A stretch of 64,000 nucleotides of DNA from Zygaena filipendulae (lineage: Eukaryota; Arthropoda; Insecta; Lepidoptera; Zygaenidae): positions 10,148,501 through 10,212,500 of the forward strand of contig OU015659.1 of the NCBI GenBank assembly GCA_907165275.2, read 5' to 3'. The translations under genes were made by a program, and so were the position numbers. Positions 47,354 to 59,151 of this stretch are shown in pieces (positions within the stretch are counted from its first letter, which is position 1; every line of letters starts with the position of its first letter). The notes below the pieces were generated by a model, which had not been told where the DNA came from, did not search any database, and worked only from the letters and a program-made list of their open reading frames with translations.

Positions 47354-48253
47354 TTTTATTTAACATGTACTTATAGTGACACACATGCACAGTCCTTGTA
47401 GTATCATATTTATTAGATTTAATTATATATTTTAATCATTCCCAACACTAGGAAAAATCATGCCTAAAGCATGTGGCGCTGGAGGTAAGTTAAGGCTACC
47501 AAAACACGGCGGTGAAAGGTTTAAGGCAAATGAGAGCCTAGTTGTGAATTTTTTTTTCTCTCTTTTAAATTTCTAGTTGTATAATGAAGGGAACAGAAAA
47601 TGCGTTGCTGTGGGTACCTTACAGTTTCGGGTGCTCGTAAACACAAAACGGCAGATTCTATCCTTGGAATTAAACAAAATGCCTGCTGTTTGTATAAAAC
47701 TGTTCTCCCATTTTGCAGCCTTAAATAAAACATTGAATTTTTTTTGTATGGAATTAGAAAGTCATGAAGTTATAAGGATGAGTCCCATAACTCAAAAAGT
47801 CTCAAATAAAAAAATCCCTCCCTACTATTATTACTAATATCACTAACATATCACTAGAGTTCTTAATACTTATAATTGCAAATTTTCGAATATAGACCCA
47901 TTTGATCTGTCCAAGCCTTCATTGAAACGGCAAATTTTTTAATTTAATTTAACGCCCTAATCTTATGAATTGGTGTAGCAATGGTAGGTATTTGTATTTG
48001 TTTTATATTTACTGTTTATAGTGTAGGTAACTGTACCTAAATGTTTTCAAAACTGTATTAAATAATTAAGTGGATAACTTCAAAATGCCTTACTTCAAAA
48101 TGTTGTAAAATTAATCTCATCAAAAACATAAATGTGAATGTGGAAGTCAAGTTCAGTATTAAGCTTATGCTTAGGCTTAGTGTTCGACTTCACCGACAAA
48201 AGAATTGATATCTTAATAGGTGTCAAGTTCTGTAGATAATCCTGAAATATATT
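47354..48253. other. Unassigned intergenic DNA
   Basis: 47446-47520 matches, inverted, the repeat at 23335-23395 (CTAGGAAAAATCATGCCTAA). No gene was recognised. Confidence 0.45.
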
Positions 48254-48498
48254 CAAAGGAGCATACAACTTGACTAGTTTTCACACACAAGTTATCTTAT
48301 ATTTGGCCAGAAACTATAGTATAAATATTTTTGATATTGGCTTGTTTTTACCAGCAAACCAAATATTAAAAGGGGAAATATCTATTGACCTTACGGTATA
48401 AAAACAGTAACTTGCTCATAATAATATAAAGAAGATACATAATTTGACTAGCTAAAGATAACTTGAATGTGAAAACTAGTCAAGTTGTATGCTCCTTG
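48254..48498. mobile_element. 245-bp palindromic MITE
   Basis: The arms start CAAAGGAGCATACAACTTGA and mirror at 48455-48498 (TCAAGTTGTATGCTCCTTG), with the inverted match extending over more than 40 bp. Non-coding. Confidence 0.8.
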
Positions 48499-48562
48499 AA
48501 AAACACGACAAATCTTTCCTCTTTAGGTATAATCATCCATTGACACTCTTTACAAATGAACT

Positions 48563-48735
48563 GTAGGGGGAGCACGAATTTTTTCGATCTCGTCTAGTCG
48601 ATATCGAGCATTTTTTTTGTATGGAAAATGAACAGCGCCACCTATCCAGTGTTGTTCATTTTCCATACAAAAAAACGCTTTGACATTACGACGATATCGA
48701 CTAGACGAGAGCGAAAAAATTCGTGCTCCCCCTAC
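48563..48735. mobile_element. 173-bp palindromic MITE
   Basis: The ends GTAGGGGGAGCACGAATTTT and reverse complement are followed by a further inverted CGATATCG segment. The inner CATTTTCCATACAAAAAA also pairs with its counterpart. Non-coding. Confidence 0.85.
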
Positions 48736-49021
48736 TGTTTCAAGTACTTTCCACCAAGACAGCCGGCTTGTACATACACGTGTTGTACGTGTGCGCGTAT
48801 CGTGAGGTTGACAAGTTGGTATAATATTAGTATTGACACGTATGATTGAGGGGAGGGGTCATGTCCCCTGTAACAGTTCGTGTAACGGTTCGTGTAATAT
48901 TACACACGGTGCTGCTCGCCAGTTCTGTCTGCTTGAACTTGACTTGACACGCTACCGCGTGTCTAGATAATGATGACTGTTGTTATCCTTAATAAAATAA
49001 AATTTATAATACATATTATAA

Positions 49022-49177
49022 ATGCGAAAGTAACTCTGTTACGTTTTCACGGCTTAACGGCTCAACTGATCACGACGAAATTTTGTATACACGTTGTCGG
49101 GGGTACAGAAAACAGAGGACATACGGTACTTTTTATCCCAGAATTCCCGCAGGTGAAACCGCGGGGAACACCTAGTT
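49022..49177 (-). repeat. GCGGTTTCACCCGCG-family copy
   Basis: A reverse-oriented copy with TTACGTTTTCACGGCTTAAC, ACGTTGTCGGGGGTACAGAA and GGTGAAACCGCGGGGAACAC. Confidence 0.7.
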
Positions 49178-49204
49178 AAGGATATTTCAGTGACCAGCCG
49201 GGCT

Positions 49205-49327
49205 AAGATGCGCAAGACGACAAAATTTTATCGAGCCATTTTATCGATTTTCGTCGACATATTGTATGGCTTTGTCGACGAGAATCGATAAAATGGCTCG
49301 ATAAAATTTTATCATGTTGCGCATCTT
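49205..49327. mobile_element. 123-bp palindromic MITE adjacent to a family C MITE
   Basis: The inverted arms AAGATGCGCAAGACGACAAA and GTTGCGCATCTT enclose pairing ATTTTATCGAGCCATTTTAT segments. The right end touches the next MITE without a gap. Confidence 0.8.
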
Positions 49328-49569
49328 ATGGCCGCACTCAGAGTCAACTTTAATGATTACTTAGTTAAGTATAGATTTTTGAAACAAAACTGCCTCAATC
49401 ATAGACGTTCAGTAAATTAATGTTAATTGGCATTTAATGAGATGTAACCTATTTAGTTAAATGCCAATTAACATTAATTTATTAAACTTGTCTGATTGCG
49501 GCAGTTTTGTTTTAAAAATCTATACTTAACTAAGTAATCATTAAAGTTTACTCTGAGTGCGGCGGTTAG
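49326..49569. mobile_element. 244-bp palindromic MITE, family C copy 2
   Basis: About 95 percent identical by eye to 12328-12572: GCCGCACTCAGAGTCAACTT at the left, and CTCTGAGTGCGGCGGTTAG at the right. The left terminal bases are missing where it meets the neighbouring MITE. Confidence 0.85.
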
Positions 49570-49696
49570 CCCCCCAGGATGGCTAAAGTGATAATTTTAA
49601 ATAAGAAGAATTGTGATGTTTGTGTAGGTATTTAGTATAAGAGTGTATAATAGTTTCTTAAAAAAAAATACATTCTTTCAAAATAAAATCTATTTA

Positions 49697-52600
49697 TTAT
49701 TTCGAAACTTTTTGTAACAAAAGTTTTGCTCCTTCGGAATTATTGTTCTCCCTCAACAGACTTAAATGTGGTTTTATTTTCTTCACTAGTTTACCGACCA
49801 CATAATCTGCATTATTTTCGATCAGCTTTAACAAAAAGAAACAGCCTCTATTTGTAGGTAGCCACAACTTGATCTGAAATGAAATAAAGATTTTTTAAAA
49901 TCATGCTCTATCATGAGTTATGGAAGGTACCTACTTATGAGAACAAAACACGAGCCCAAACACCACTATCTTTGCAGTTTCAGTGGACATTTTCCAGCTT
50001 CATCTTCCGACTTTCGTCTCTTATGTAACGGAAAGTACTCATGGCAACGAAATACCTTAGCTCAAGTTTGACTGTCCAATTTTACTCCCTACACAGCGGG
50101 GTAAGCCAAGTTGACATTCTACAATCGTTGACGCATAGAAAACATAAGTAGCGACGTCATGTCACTTGGTCGAGCACAAAGCATGGTTTAGACTTTAGAC
50201 GAAGTCAGTAACACGCCTCAGACCTGAGAAGCCTGCGCTGGCCTGGCCTGTGTTGTTTAGATGAGGCATTGGCCTCATTTCATTCCTCGATTATTCTTGT
50301 GGTGTGAACGTTTTACTCTACAGATGAGTGCCGACGGCTGGCGCGGTGTGTATACACGCGTCCTCACGCAGGCGCGGGGGTTGCGCTGCATGCGGGCGGA
50401 GGTCACTGGCTTGAAAAATAGGCCAACGCTCTATTCCCGCCAGTGCTGGCAACCAACACTGGCTTGTCTTAAAAACTGTTTAGACGAGGCCGATAACAAG
50501 CCAGCTGTCATTGAAACTGGCTGCCAACACTGGCTTTGTCTAAACCTTGCTTTATGTCAAAGCATGGACCTATCGGCAGACCGACCAGTGAGATGCAGAG
50601 AATTTTTTTTGTACACATAGCAGACTTTTTTTAAACTATGGTATTTTGGCGTCTAGTATTAATAACTCAGACTTTTTTATTAATGTGCTAAAGGCATCGC
50701 GCAATTAAAGCTTCCCTTAAAACTCTATTGGAAATCGACTTCCAGCTCCACCTGACTGCATCAACAGACAGTTCATAAGAACGCCACAGAGATATCAGAG
50801 ATAGGTATATTTTTATTATTTTATTTGGCTTCTGTTTCAAATTCGCGGCAGTGTGAATTTGAAATAATTGGGTATTCTCCAAGGTATGAAAATCAAAATT
50901 CTAATTAGTCCGCCCCTTAAAAAAAAAAAAATAATAGACCCCTATTTTTTGCTTTTTCAATTTAATGAAAATGAACATAGATAAAGCGCATTAAAGTTTA
51001 GGGTGGGGGGCTCGTGACGTCAATATTCATTATAAGCGCCATACAAACCGCACAGAGTTGTGACGTCACGTGAAATTTCAACTCAATGTATCTGTTATTT
51101 TTTGATTACGTAAAAAAAGAAAAAATACGTGTCCAATATTTTTTACTAATCTACATGACGGACTAAAAAAAAATTTTTTGTCAAGTAGCCAATTTGAAAT
51201 TCGCTTATGCATTATTTCCAAAGTTTAAATCTTTTTCACTCACCGTTTCTTCAGTTAAATTGTCGCTGATGACATCTCCCAAGGTATTCTCTGATTTGTC
51301 TTTATCCAAAGCAGCCAGTTTTTTCAAACACATGTGAATCCCTGCATCTTCTACTGCCAGTACATCTTTGTCATTATTCACCACTATCCAATCGGGCCTG
51401 CATATTCCTTTCGCTAAAGATTTAAGTATTTCCTTTGAAGATTCTGAAAAAAACATTTTATACTTGATGTGAATGAGTGAGCAATAGTAATGTCCAAGTA
51501 AGCAATGTGTAATGCACCAAGAACCTATCCTTGCAGTATAAGGGGCTCACTTTTTAGAATGTGTAGATCCTGAGGGAATAGCAGGCAGCAGATATAAATA
51601 AAAAAGTGAGTTTACTGCCTCCACAGCTGAAATAACAAAGTAACCTAAAGTTCAGAGAAGAACAGGGTGCTTTTGGTCAATTTAATTAAACAAGTCTCTG
51701 AGGGATTCCTGGAATTAACATGGTAGAGATTACTTCTTTTAAAGTTATCTTCTCACCTATAGATAACACGGCAACTGTTAGCAGCATATTGCTCTTCACA
51801 CTCAACCAGAACTCTGCGTCTGTCTGTATGTCAGTTTGTAGTGCGGGCAGGATCGCCTCCCTCAGCTCCGAGACGCGCAGTTCGGCGTCCTTTTTAGAGG
51901 TGCCGCTTTTAAAACCTTCCTCCAGGAATTTGATTAGGCTGGGGTGAAAAGCCGCTGGATCTTTCGGCTTTACAAGCCAATGTAGTGTCTAGTGTTTAAA
52001 AAAAAGTATAAATAAATAACATTGTTGCAATCTTCAATGTCCAATTAAGTAGGTATTCTCAAATTGGGATTCACGCGAGAATCTTGCAAGAACGCGAGAA
52101 AACTAGGAGAACGTCAATGTGGAGCCGATGTTCTCCCCGCCGTTTCTCGTGGTTATCTCGTGTTGTCGCAAGATTCTTGGGTGATTGTGGAGCGGGCTTA
52201 ACAATTTAGTAAAGCATAATAATAGATTTAAACTACATATATTTAATATAATATGTCGTATATAATATGGACATAGATAAGCAATAGTGTGTTAACCTAC
52301 ACTGGATAAATTTTGAGTAAATCGTGTAATTGGTCCATGGTTCAATATTTTGTTACATACTTTAACAATGTAATAAGCTGAACACATAATTAAAAAACGT
52401 TCTCTAACTCTCAATGAATCGTTCTGAATAGGTAACTTAATTTTGTGGGTTAACATGTTATTGCTTATCTGCGTCTTATAATATTTCTATCAAGACATGG
52501 CAATAAGTTCCTTATAGAATTTTAAATAAAATTGCTCTAATCAGAGACGTTCATCAAATAATGTTAATTGGAATTTAACCTAATTGGTCAAAATATGCCA

Positions 52601-55600
52601 ATTATCATTAATTTAATAAACATCTCTGATTGCGGCAATATTGTTTTAAAAAATCTTTACTTAAATTCGGGATAAAAGTACCATATGGACGCAGATAAGC
52701 AATAACATGTTAACCCACAAAATTAAGTTATTGATTCAGAACGATTTATTGAGATTTAGGGAACGTTTTTTAATTATGTGTTTACCTTATTACATTGCTT
52801 AAATATGTAACTAAATATTGAACATAAAAAATGTTGACACAAATGGCGCTCCTACAACGCTTTTAAAACACGATTTACTAAAAAATTCTCCAGTGTGGGT
52901 TAACACACTATTGCTTATCTATGTCCATTTAGCAATCATTAAAAAGACTGGTGAGGCCGGCCGTTAGTTTTCTATACCGCTAATGATTAAAGATTGTTAA
53001 CTTGGCTATTAAAGTCAGCTCCTGTTAAACTTGTGTTTATAATTTATTTATTATTATTTATTTATTTATAATTCCCCTGATAGCAGATTAGTCATGGTCA
53101 ATGTGAAACTGCATAGTAGATACAAATGAGCTATTTTACGAAACATTTTAAATGTGGTGCTGGCCTGGTTCAGCCATATTTAAACGTGATGCTGTTGTAG
53201 TACTCACCATATTGCCCCAGTGATTCTTGGCAATGTCCCTCAAGTTAGCTGCTAGGGTTGCCACTATCGCCTTCTTGACTAGCACAGTGTCGTCCACAGA
53301 GTCGAATATCGCGAGCAACAAGCGGTAGCCCGTTTTGTGTTTGCTCAGCGGCACCACATGCTCCTTCACTACTTTTAGTATACTCTGGAATTGTGATATT
53401 TTTTTAATTTATTTAAATCAGAGGTTCCCATACTTTTATTTCTCATAGACCATTTTAAACATTTTGCTGGATCTGGTGGACCCTCTGCAACTATTACATT
53501 TACTAACTTACTTCCGAAACCCGAAAAAAGTATATGTCTATGGCAATCTGTGTTGTGACTATTTTTCAATCAACTATGAGTTAAAAGTTTTCGAAAAAAA
53601 GGTGAGAGTTAATATTGTTTTGATTATGCTGTGAGTGGATGTCATTTAAACTAAGTTTCAAGGTCAGTCTAAAAAGCATCTTCATCCAACAGTTGTGGAC
53701 CCCCATTTTTTTTCCACGCAAGCGTAGACCCACTACCACTTTGGGAATCAATCATTTAAATCATCTATAGTAAATCCCTATCAAGGCCTCCATGTCATCT
53801 GTAAATTATGATCTTGGTAATACGAATTTGTGGTATTTCATAGCCTAGCTGCAAGATGATAACTGTTAGATTAATCATCAGCTGAAGACGTCTGCTGTTT
53901 CGCAAAGGTCAACCCCGACACTATACCTACTCATCTATAGCCACGTTTCCATGCTTGCCAAGGCTCGACAAGCATCCACAAGCACAAGCGTGTAAAGAGG
54001 GTGTTTGGTTTGGCTTGCGTGAGCTTGTGGACGCTTGTATTTGATCCGATCGCGTTCACAGTTCACACGTTGGCGCGCGCTTTGTAGCCGCTGTGATGAT
54101 CTCGCGACGAACGCACGTCTAGTTCTGGCAAAATGAGTGGCTGGTCGAACGAGGAGAGTTTATCTTTAGGCTTTTCTTGCTTTTATTTGCTTGTATTTGA
54201 AATAAAAGTAAGTTAAACCAAACGTAATAGTCGATACAAGTTCGGTGTCTGCCATGTTTGGATGTACGTATCTGACGCATCATAAGCGTGTAAACGACTT
54301 CCAAATGCCAAGCGAGATTTGTGGACGCTTGGGGCTTGTGGATGCTTGTCGAGCCTTGGCAAGCATGGAAACGCACCATATGAATGTAAAGGAATCTTTC
54401 AGTTCAACTTTCACCCACTTCTGAATCTCTAAATACTTTTAAATGGTTGCCACTGGTGGCCTGTGGGGCTAGTTTCACGGCATATGCTGAGTGGCGGTCA
54501 TTTACCTTGTCTATTTATTTAAGTTGAATTTTAATTGGTACCTACCAAATAAACTTCTTGTTTTATTTTAAATTATGTAGATTGTAGACATAAAAAAACT
54601 ATTTATAGGCTATTTAAAAAAACACGCGTGTAAACGTGCAAGAACTGACACAAAGAATATAACCACTTGAACTGAAACTTAAATTTTTTTATCTGCTTTG
54701 CAGTCAAACCATATAGATATAACATTTTTTTGACATAACCCACGGCACTATACTTCGGATAACCTATCACCAGAATCATTCAGCTCATGTTTACACAGGT
54801 TATAAAATAATGTAGTCCAGTCATTGTTAACAGATACTACCCACTTTTTTTTAGTTTTAATTTAATTTCTTTTACGTATATTATGCTTTTTATGCCAAAT
54901 AAAATTTCTTTCTTTCTGTTTAGCAAAAAGCATGTGTTTAGTATTTTTAAACTTACGTTTGTCAATCAATTTGAAATTTTCTTACTGCAGATGGTCACTT
55001 GCCACTTAAAATATCCACAATATTAAGCTGTCCAGCTAACCTATCACAAGATTAAAAGATCTTGTCTAGAACACGTCAGAACAAATACTCACCTTCTTAT
55101 CTTTATTAGTGCCTTGCCACACGCACATGCTCGCGGCGTTGACGCCCGGTAGTGAGTTGCTGAGAGGCACAATCAAAGGACTCAGGGTGGAGATGAGCTC
55201 TGCGCGATCATCAGGGCTGCACTCTCTAATGTAGTCATACAGGATGGTATGGAAGAGCCTGGGGATGATATAATAAATAAATATAGAGTATTTCCACTGC
55301 TAGATTATTATTAATAGTGTGTGTGTGTGTTCAATTCATGAATTACTAGGGTCAACCCATGTTAAAAAGAAGTTCTATGACAAACAAAAATTAAAAAAGA
55401 ATTGCATACAAAAAATATATACATACTCGCTGTCATGTAAGTTTTTGTTCAGGATCTTTTGTATATTAGCCTTGCACGACTGTAGGATGGCTTCTTTCAT
55501 TTCAGGACAGTTCTTATAAGCATCATTTAATGTTTTTATTTTGTCATCCTTTGTCTAAAATACAATAACTATGTAATTAATCCTAACAGTGCACTTGTTA

Positions 55601-57192
55601 AATAAGATATTGGCCTACTGTGCATCCACATCACAGTGGGCACAATGTCTTATGTAACAAGGTAAATAGTACCAAAAGAACCACTCAGAACATTCAGTAT
55701 GATGACACACTAAAGACACAAATCACTCTTAGATGCCATAATCTCAGATTGACTAATTCAGTTGCAAATGCCTGTGCTTAGGCTGGGTTTTCCCAGTTGC
55801 GCCCGTCACCAGTTAAAACATGGGACATTTTATATCCATTAAAATTTACCATTTCACTGCTGGCGACATTAAAGTTACAAGGTACTGAGTGGGTCCTTTG
55901 TAACCTTATGTTTCGAAAGTTATACAGATTGTCTGTGTTAGATACTTGCATTTTTATAAATATCACCATAGTACTCCTGTTGCATATAAAATTTTTCTTT
56001 CTTCGTAGCAAACTCACCATAGGCATAATCAATTATTGGTGCACTTAATGAGTGAGAGGTGAGAGATACAACATGACCTAAGAACTTCTTTATCACCTCA
56101 TGCCGGATAAAATCTGTGCCATACTTTAAAATCCGCTTCACAGCATGTTGGGCATACTTGGATTGGGCCATCTGAGTCATTATATCAAGTAATTCTTCTG
56201 TGATTTCTTGTTTTATTTTCTCATTACCATATTTGAGCAGCACTTGGATGACCCTGCTTAAGTCGTGAGTCAATGCTATAGATTTATATTGTCCTTTGAT
56301 CAAATGATGCAATTCTTTACATGAATTTTCCCTGAAGTCTTGTTTAACTACTTTCCTGAAGATTAAATATATTATATATTAAAACACAAATAAAATACCG
56401 TAAAGCCTGGTTGGCAGCACTAAATATTTAAAAAAATATGAAAATTGAATAAGAAAACATGGCTAGAATATTAGAGGAAAGAAAGTAATAGAAGCTGAAA
56501 GGGACCAGAATTTAAGCCAAATGGTTCCCCAGTTGGTGTCAAATCTCGTAGATATGAGATGAGAGATGAAAGCCATGCGAGTGGTGAGTAGCATAAAAGT
56601 GGATATTTAACAAGGAAGGCCAAAGATACATAGATTGTGTGAAAGGAACAATGCAGAATCAACAAGTAAAAGGGATAGGTATCAAAAACATTCGCATTTA
56701 GGCCACCAGTAGTTAGGAACAGACAAGTGTAGAAAACATTCTCATTTTGGCCACTACTACATAAGGCAAATCAGTGTAAAACTAAGGATATAATAAGTAC
56801 CGTTGAATCTGGGCAGCCAGTAACTTAGCCTTGTGGGAGATCTCAAACACCTCAACAGTTGATTTGGCTTTCCTTCTGACAATCCTCAATTGTTTTTTCT
56901 CCTTTTTCATTTCAGACCATTTTGGTTTCTCTCCATTAGGAGTATCTTTTGAAATGTTTTTGTCTTTAGGATATTTAGATTTCTTGTCTTGTCCCGGCTT
57001 GCTGAATTCTTTACGGTTTTTAGACACATTCTTGTGAAAGTCTTTTTTAATTTTTTTGGAGGCGTCATTTTTATGCGCACTGTGTTTTGTTTTTGTTTCG
57101 CTTTCAGATTTAGCGAAATGAACTCTCTTCTTCTTCACCTCGGGTTTATCAGATTCACCATCCTCGCTGCTCCTTTTCTTTACTCTTATCAT
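49697..57192 (-). CDS. PUM3: Pumilio-family nucleolar protein PUM3 (Puf-A / penguin)
   Basis: Eight exons found: 57192-56801, 56355-55967, 55554-55427, 55258-55093, 53384-53208, 51988-51757, 51443-51244 and 49873-49697, about 620 codons in all. The N-terminus is Lys-rich (KPEVKKKRVHFAKSES). KPKWSEMKKEKKQLR marks the PUM3 start of homology. Puf-like repeats follow (ALTHDLSRVIQVLLKYGNEK, SKYAQHAVKRILKYGTDFI, AASMCVWQGTNKDKK, AIFDSVDDTVLVKKAI) and then the PUM3-specific C-terminal part (VKPKDPAAF, IKLWLPTNRGCFFLLKLIEN). Known homologues bind nucleic acid without the classical sequence specificity and act in late 60S rRNA processing. All junctions agree in phase except exon 2 (ends phase 1) to exon 3 (begins phase 0). 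AATAAA overlaps the stop region on the minus strand (49698-49693). Confidence 0.92.
50178..50554. mobile_element. Non-autonomous element with GTTTAGAC-containing ends, PUM3 intron 7
   Basis: Left AAGCATGGTTTAGACTTTAG and right TGTCTAAACCTTGCTTT are imperfect inverted ends. Inside, GTTTAGACGAGGC and GTTTAGATGAGGC recur among GC-rich arms with ACACTGGCTTG repeats. It is similar in architecture to 20224-21032 and 53944-54373. Confidence 0.55.
52268..52927. mobile_element. Composite: two inverted 210-240-bp MITEs around a family C core, PUM3 intron 5
   Basis: The outer ends are TGGACATAGATAAGCAATAG and its reverse complement. Each arm also ends inward in a related sequence (GTTATTGCTTATCTGCGTC at 52457-52475, its inverse at 52686-52704), so each arm is itself a complete MITE. 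The centre (about 52529-52650) is a diverged family C palindrome. The first 30 bases of another copy of the arm (GACGCAGATAAGCAATAACA) end the window. Confidence 0.7.
53944..54373. mobile_element. 430-bp TIR element with long perfect ends, PUM3 intron 4
   Basis: The ends read CGTTTCCATGCTTGCCAAGG and exact reverse complement, with about 40 bp of matching TIR. The arms have GCGTGTAAA and GCTTGTGGACGCTTG repeats. At 54133 a frame begins MSGWSNEESLSLGFSCFYLL and meets a strong donor (AAAA|GTAAGT, 54208), so it looks like the remaining first exon of a lost transposase. Confidence 0.8.
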
Positions 57193-57510
57193 TATCTGAA
57201 AAAATTATAACTTGGAGGCTTTAAGTAAAACGTAGTGATTACCTTCTCACTGGCTTTAAAGGTTATCAAGCACAATCATTGATGATGATGACTATCATGA
57301 CACTACCATCAGAGAGAAGGACTACCCAAAGAGTATAATAACTTACCATCAAAAACAAATATTTTTTTTGGCAACTAGGTAGGTACTTACTATTTAGTTT
57401 ATAATTCACCGTATATTCGCTAGATATTTTCTTCAGTCACAACTCACATGTGCTCAAAATGAATTATTAGGATTACTCACAGGGAACCCGGAATTCACAA
57501 CACGATAATG
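57193..57510. promoter_or_regulatory. Presumed PUM3 promoter / 5' UTR
   Basis: This is non-coding sequence upstream of the PUM3 ATG, ending at the flanking inverted-repeat element. No TATA box was recognised. Confidence 0.3.
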
Positions 57511-58590
57511 TACGACACTGGAATGTACAGCACTGGAATGCGCGACACTGGATTGTACGACACCGGAATGTACAGCACCGGAATTGGTGACACCGCTCCT
57601 ATTGGTCGATGAAATCACGCCTCCTTTCTTTGTGCTCGTTTACGTTACTTACCTAAATACTGGGTCAAGTTATTGTCAAATACGGCACATATATTTTATG
57701 TTAGATTTTTTGGTGATAATTATTAGGTTTCATGTTAGTGTTTATGCCCATTACGTTATTATGTTACAGTCTATAGGCAGGATAATCAAACAACGGACCA
57801 CTCTATATATTTTACTGTATAGACTTAGAGTACAATACACTAAATCTGGTCCCTTAGTTTACACTTTATAATTATTATTTCCACGAGCTATGTGCCCTAT
57901 ACAGATTGTACAGATTATAAAAGTTACGAAAAGAAAGGAACCAAAACTGTATTAACTGGCGAACGGGAAGCGACTAGCGAGCGGTTAGCTTCGCCTGATT
58001 TACGTCACCTTTCCTACACCTATCCTATAGTAGGTACTAGTGTGGCGATGATGCCACTATAAGCTATTTATTGAAATAAGTAAAAAGTAATGAGAACATT
58101 ACTATCAAGGCCACATCATGAACAGATTTCAAAGTAGTATACCCGACATTCTTTATTAGGTTAGGTTCTTACTGATGACCAGGTCTCGCGAGCCGAGCGA
58201 GCGTAGCGAGCGTGCCGCGGTAGCGGCCGGCGATGCGCTAAAGACAAAATAAGGTGACATTTATTCGATTAATTCTTAGGTGTGACCACGAAGTTTCGAT
58301 ATATTATGCAAAAAAAGAATATAACAAGTTGTAACAATTCATTAAGGTGAAAAATAATAATTACGTTACTAAATATTACACTTGGACTTGTTATTTGAAT
58401 TTCCATCAGATTTTGAGACAGTAACTACTAACTACCTACTACCTGCATTGTATTGAATACTACTAAACGGAGCACGAAGTCGGCTAGGCCATGAAATCCG
58501 GTGTCGCCAATTCCGGTGCTGTACATTCCGGTGTCGTACAATCTCATGTCGTGCATTCCGGTGTCGCCTTTTCCGGTGCTGTACAATACA
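57511..58590. mobile_element. 1.08-kb element whose inverted ends are minisatellites
   Basis: The left arm 57511-57597 and right arm 58497-58590 are inverted copies. Each is built of five diverged units of about 17-18 bp of the type GTACGACACCGGAAT. The middle contains GAGCGAGCGTAGCGAGCG GC-rich sequence (58190-58250) that is also found near 27665. No protein was recognised. Confidence 0.7.
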
Positions 58591-59151
58591 GGGACTCTTA
58601 CTCACAGACGAATAAGAGAACATACCACAAACTACTTAGAGATACTATCACAGACGAATAAAAGAACATTTTTTTTTTTTTTTTTTTTTTTTATGGCAAT
58701 TGTCATTAATGACATTGTTGCCAGTGTCGCGTTAATTTAAATTGCAAAAAGGATTTAAAATGAACGAGCGAAAATTTTGGGCGTTCGTTGTAATAAGAAT
58801 AGAGAAATGGGATGGGCTATGTACAATACAACAAGACAGAAATTATATACTTATACTTAAATAAATAAGAGAATATGAACGAATAATAAGTCATAATTTA
58901 ATGTCGTTAAAAGTAAGAGTCTACTAGGATTTTATAAATTTTAAAGTCTAAAGAGTGAAGAAGGGTGATGATGGATGTGGGGAGCGGAATTTTACAGAAT
59001 ACAAGGTCAGAAAATAAATAATTATGGTTAAAACGAGGACAAATAAAAGAACATACTGGATACTATGGAACATACTCAGACGAATAAGCATAGATAATAC
59101 AATATACCACAGACGAATAAGAGATGAATATACAATTAATAAGAGTAAGAG
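58591..59151 (-). mobile_element. Poly-T-headed insertion (58670-59041) with a 13-bp target duplication, in CAGACGAATAAGAG repeats
   Basis: AATAAAAGAACAT occurs at 58657-58669 and again at 59042-59054, immediately flanking a segment that begins with a T-run followed by ATGGCAATTGTCATTAATG. This is what a retroposed sequence inserted with its poly(A) on the minus strand looks like. The flanks consist of degenerate CAGACGAATAAGAG repeats on both sides (58604-58668 and 59055-59150). A related T-run plus ATGGCAATTGTCA lies at 17178. Confidence 0.65.

Noticed and set aside
55778..56048. Open frames on both strands inside PUM3 intron 2
   Set aside because: Neither matches the PUM3 family and neither repairs the phase problem between exons 2 and 3.
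58501..58740. 79-codon frame with poly-Phe run
   Set aside because: The Phe run is the poly-T head of a retroposed insertion, and the first part is the minisatellite arm.
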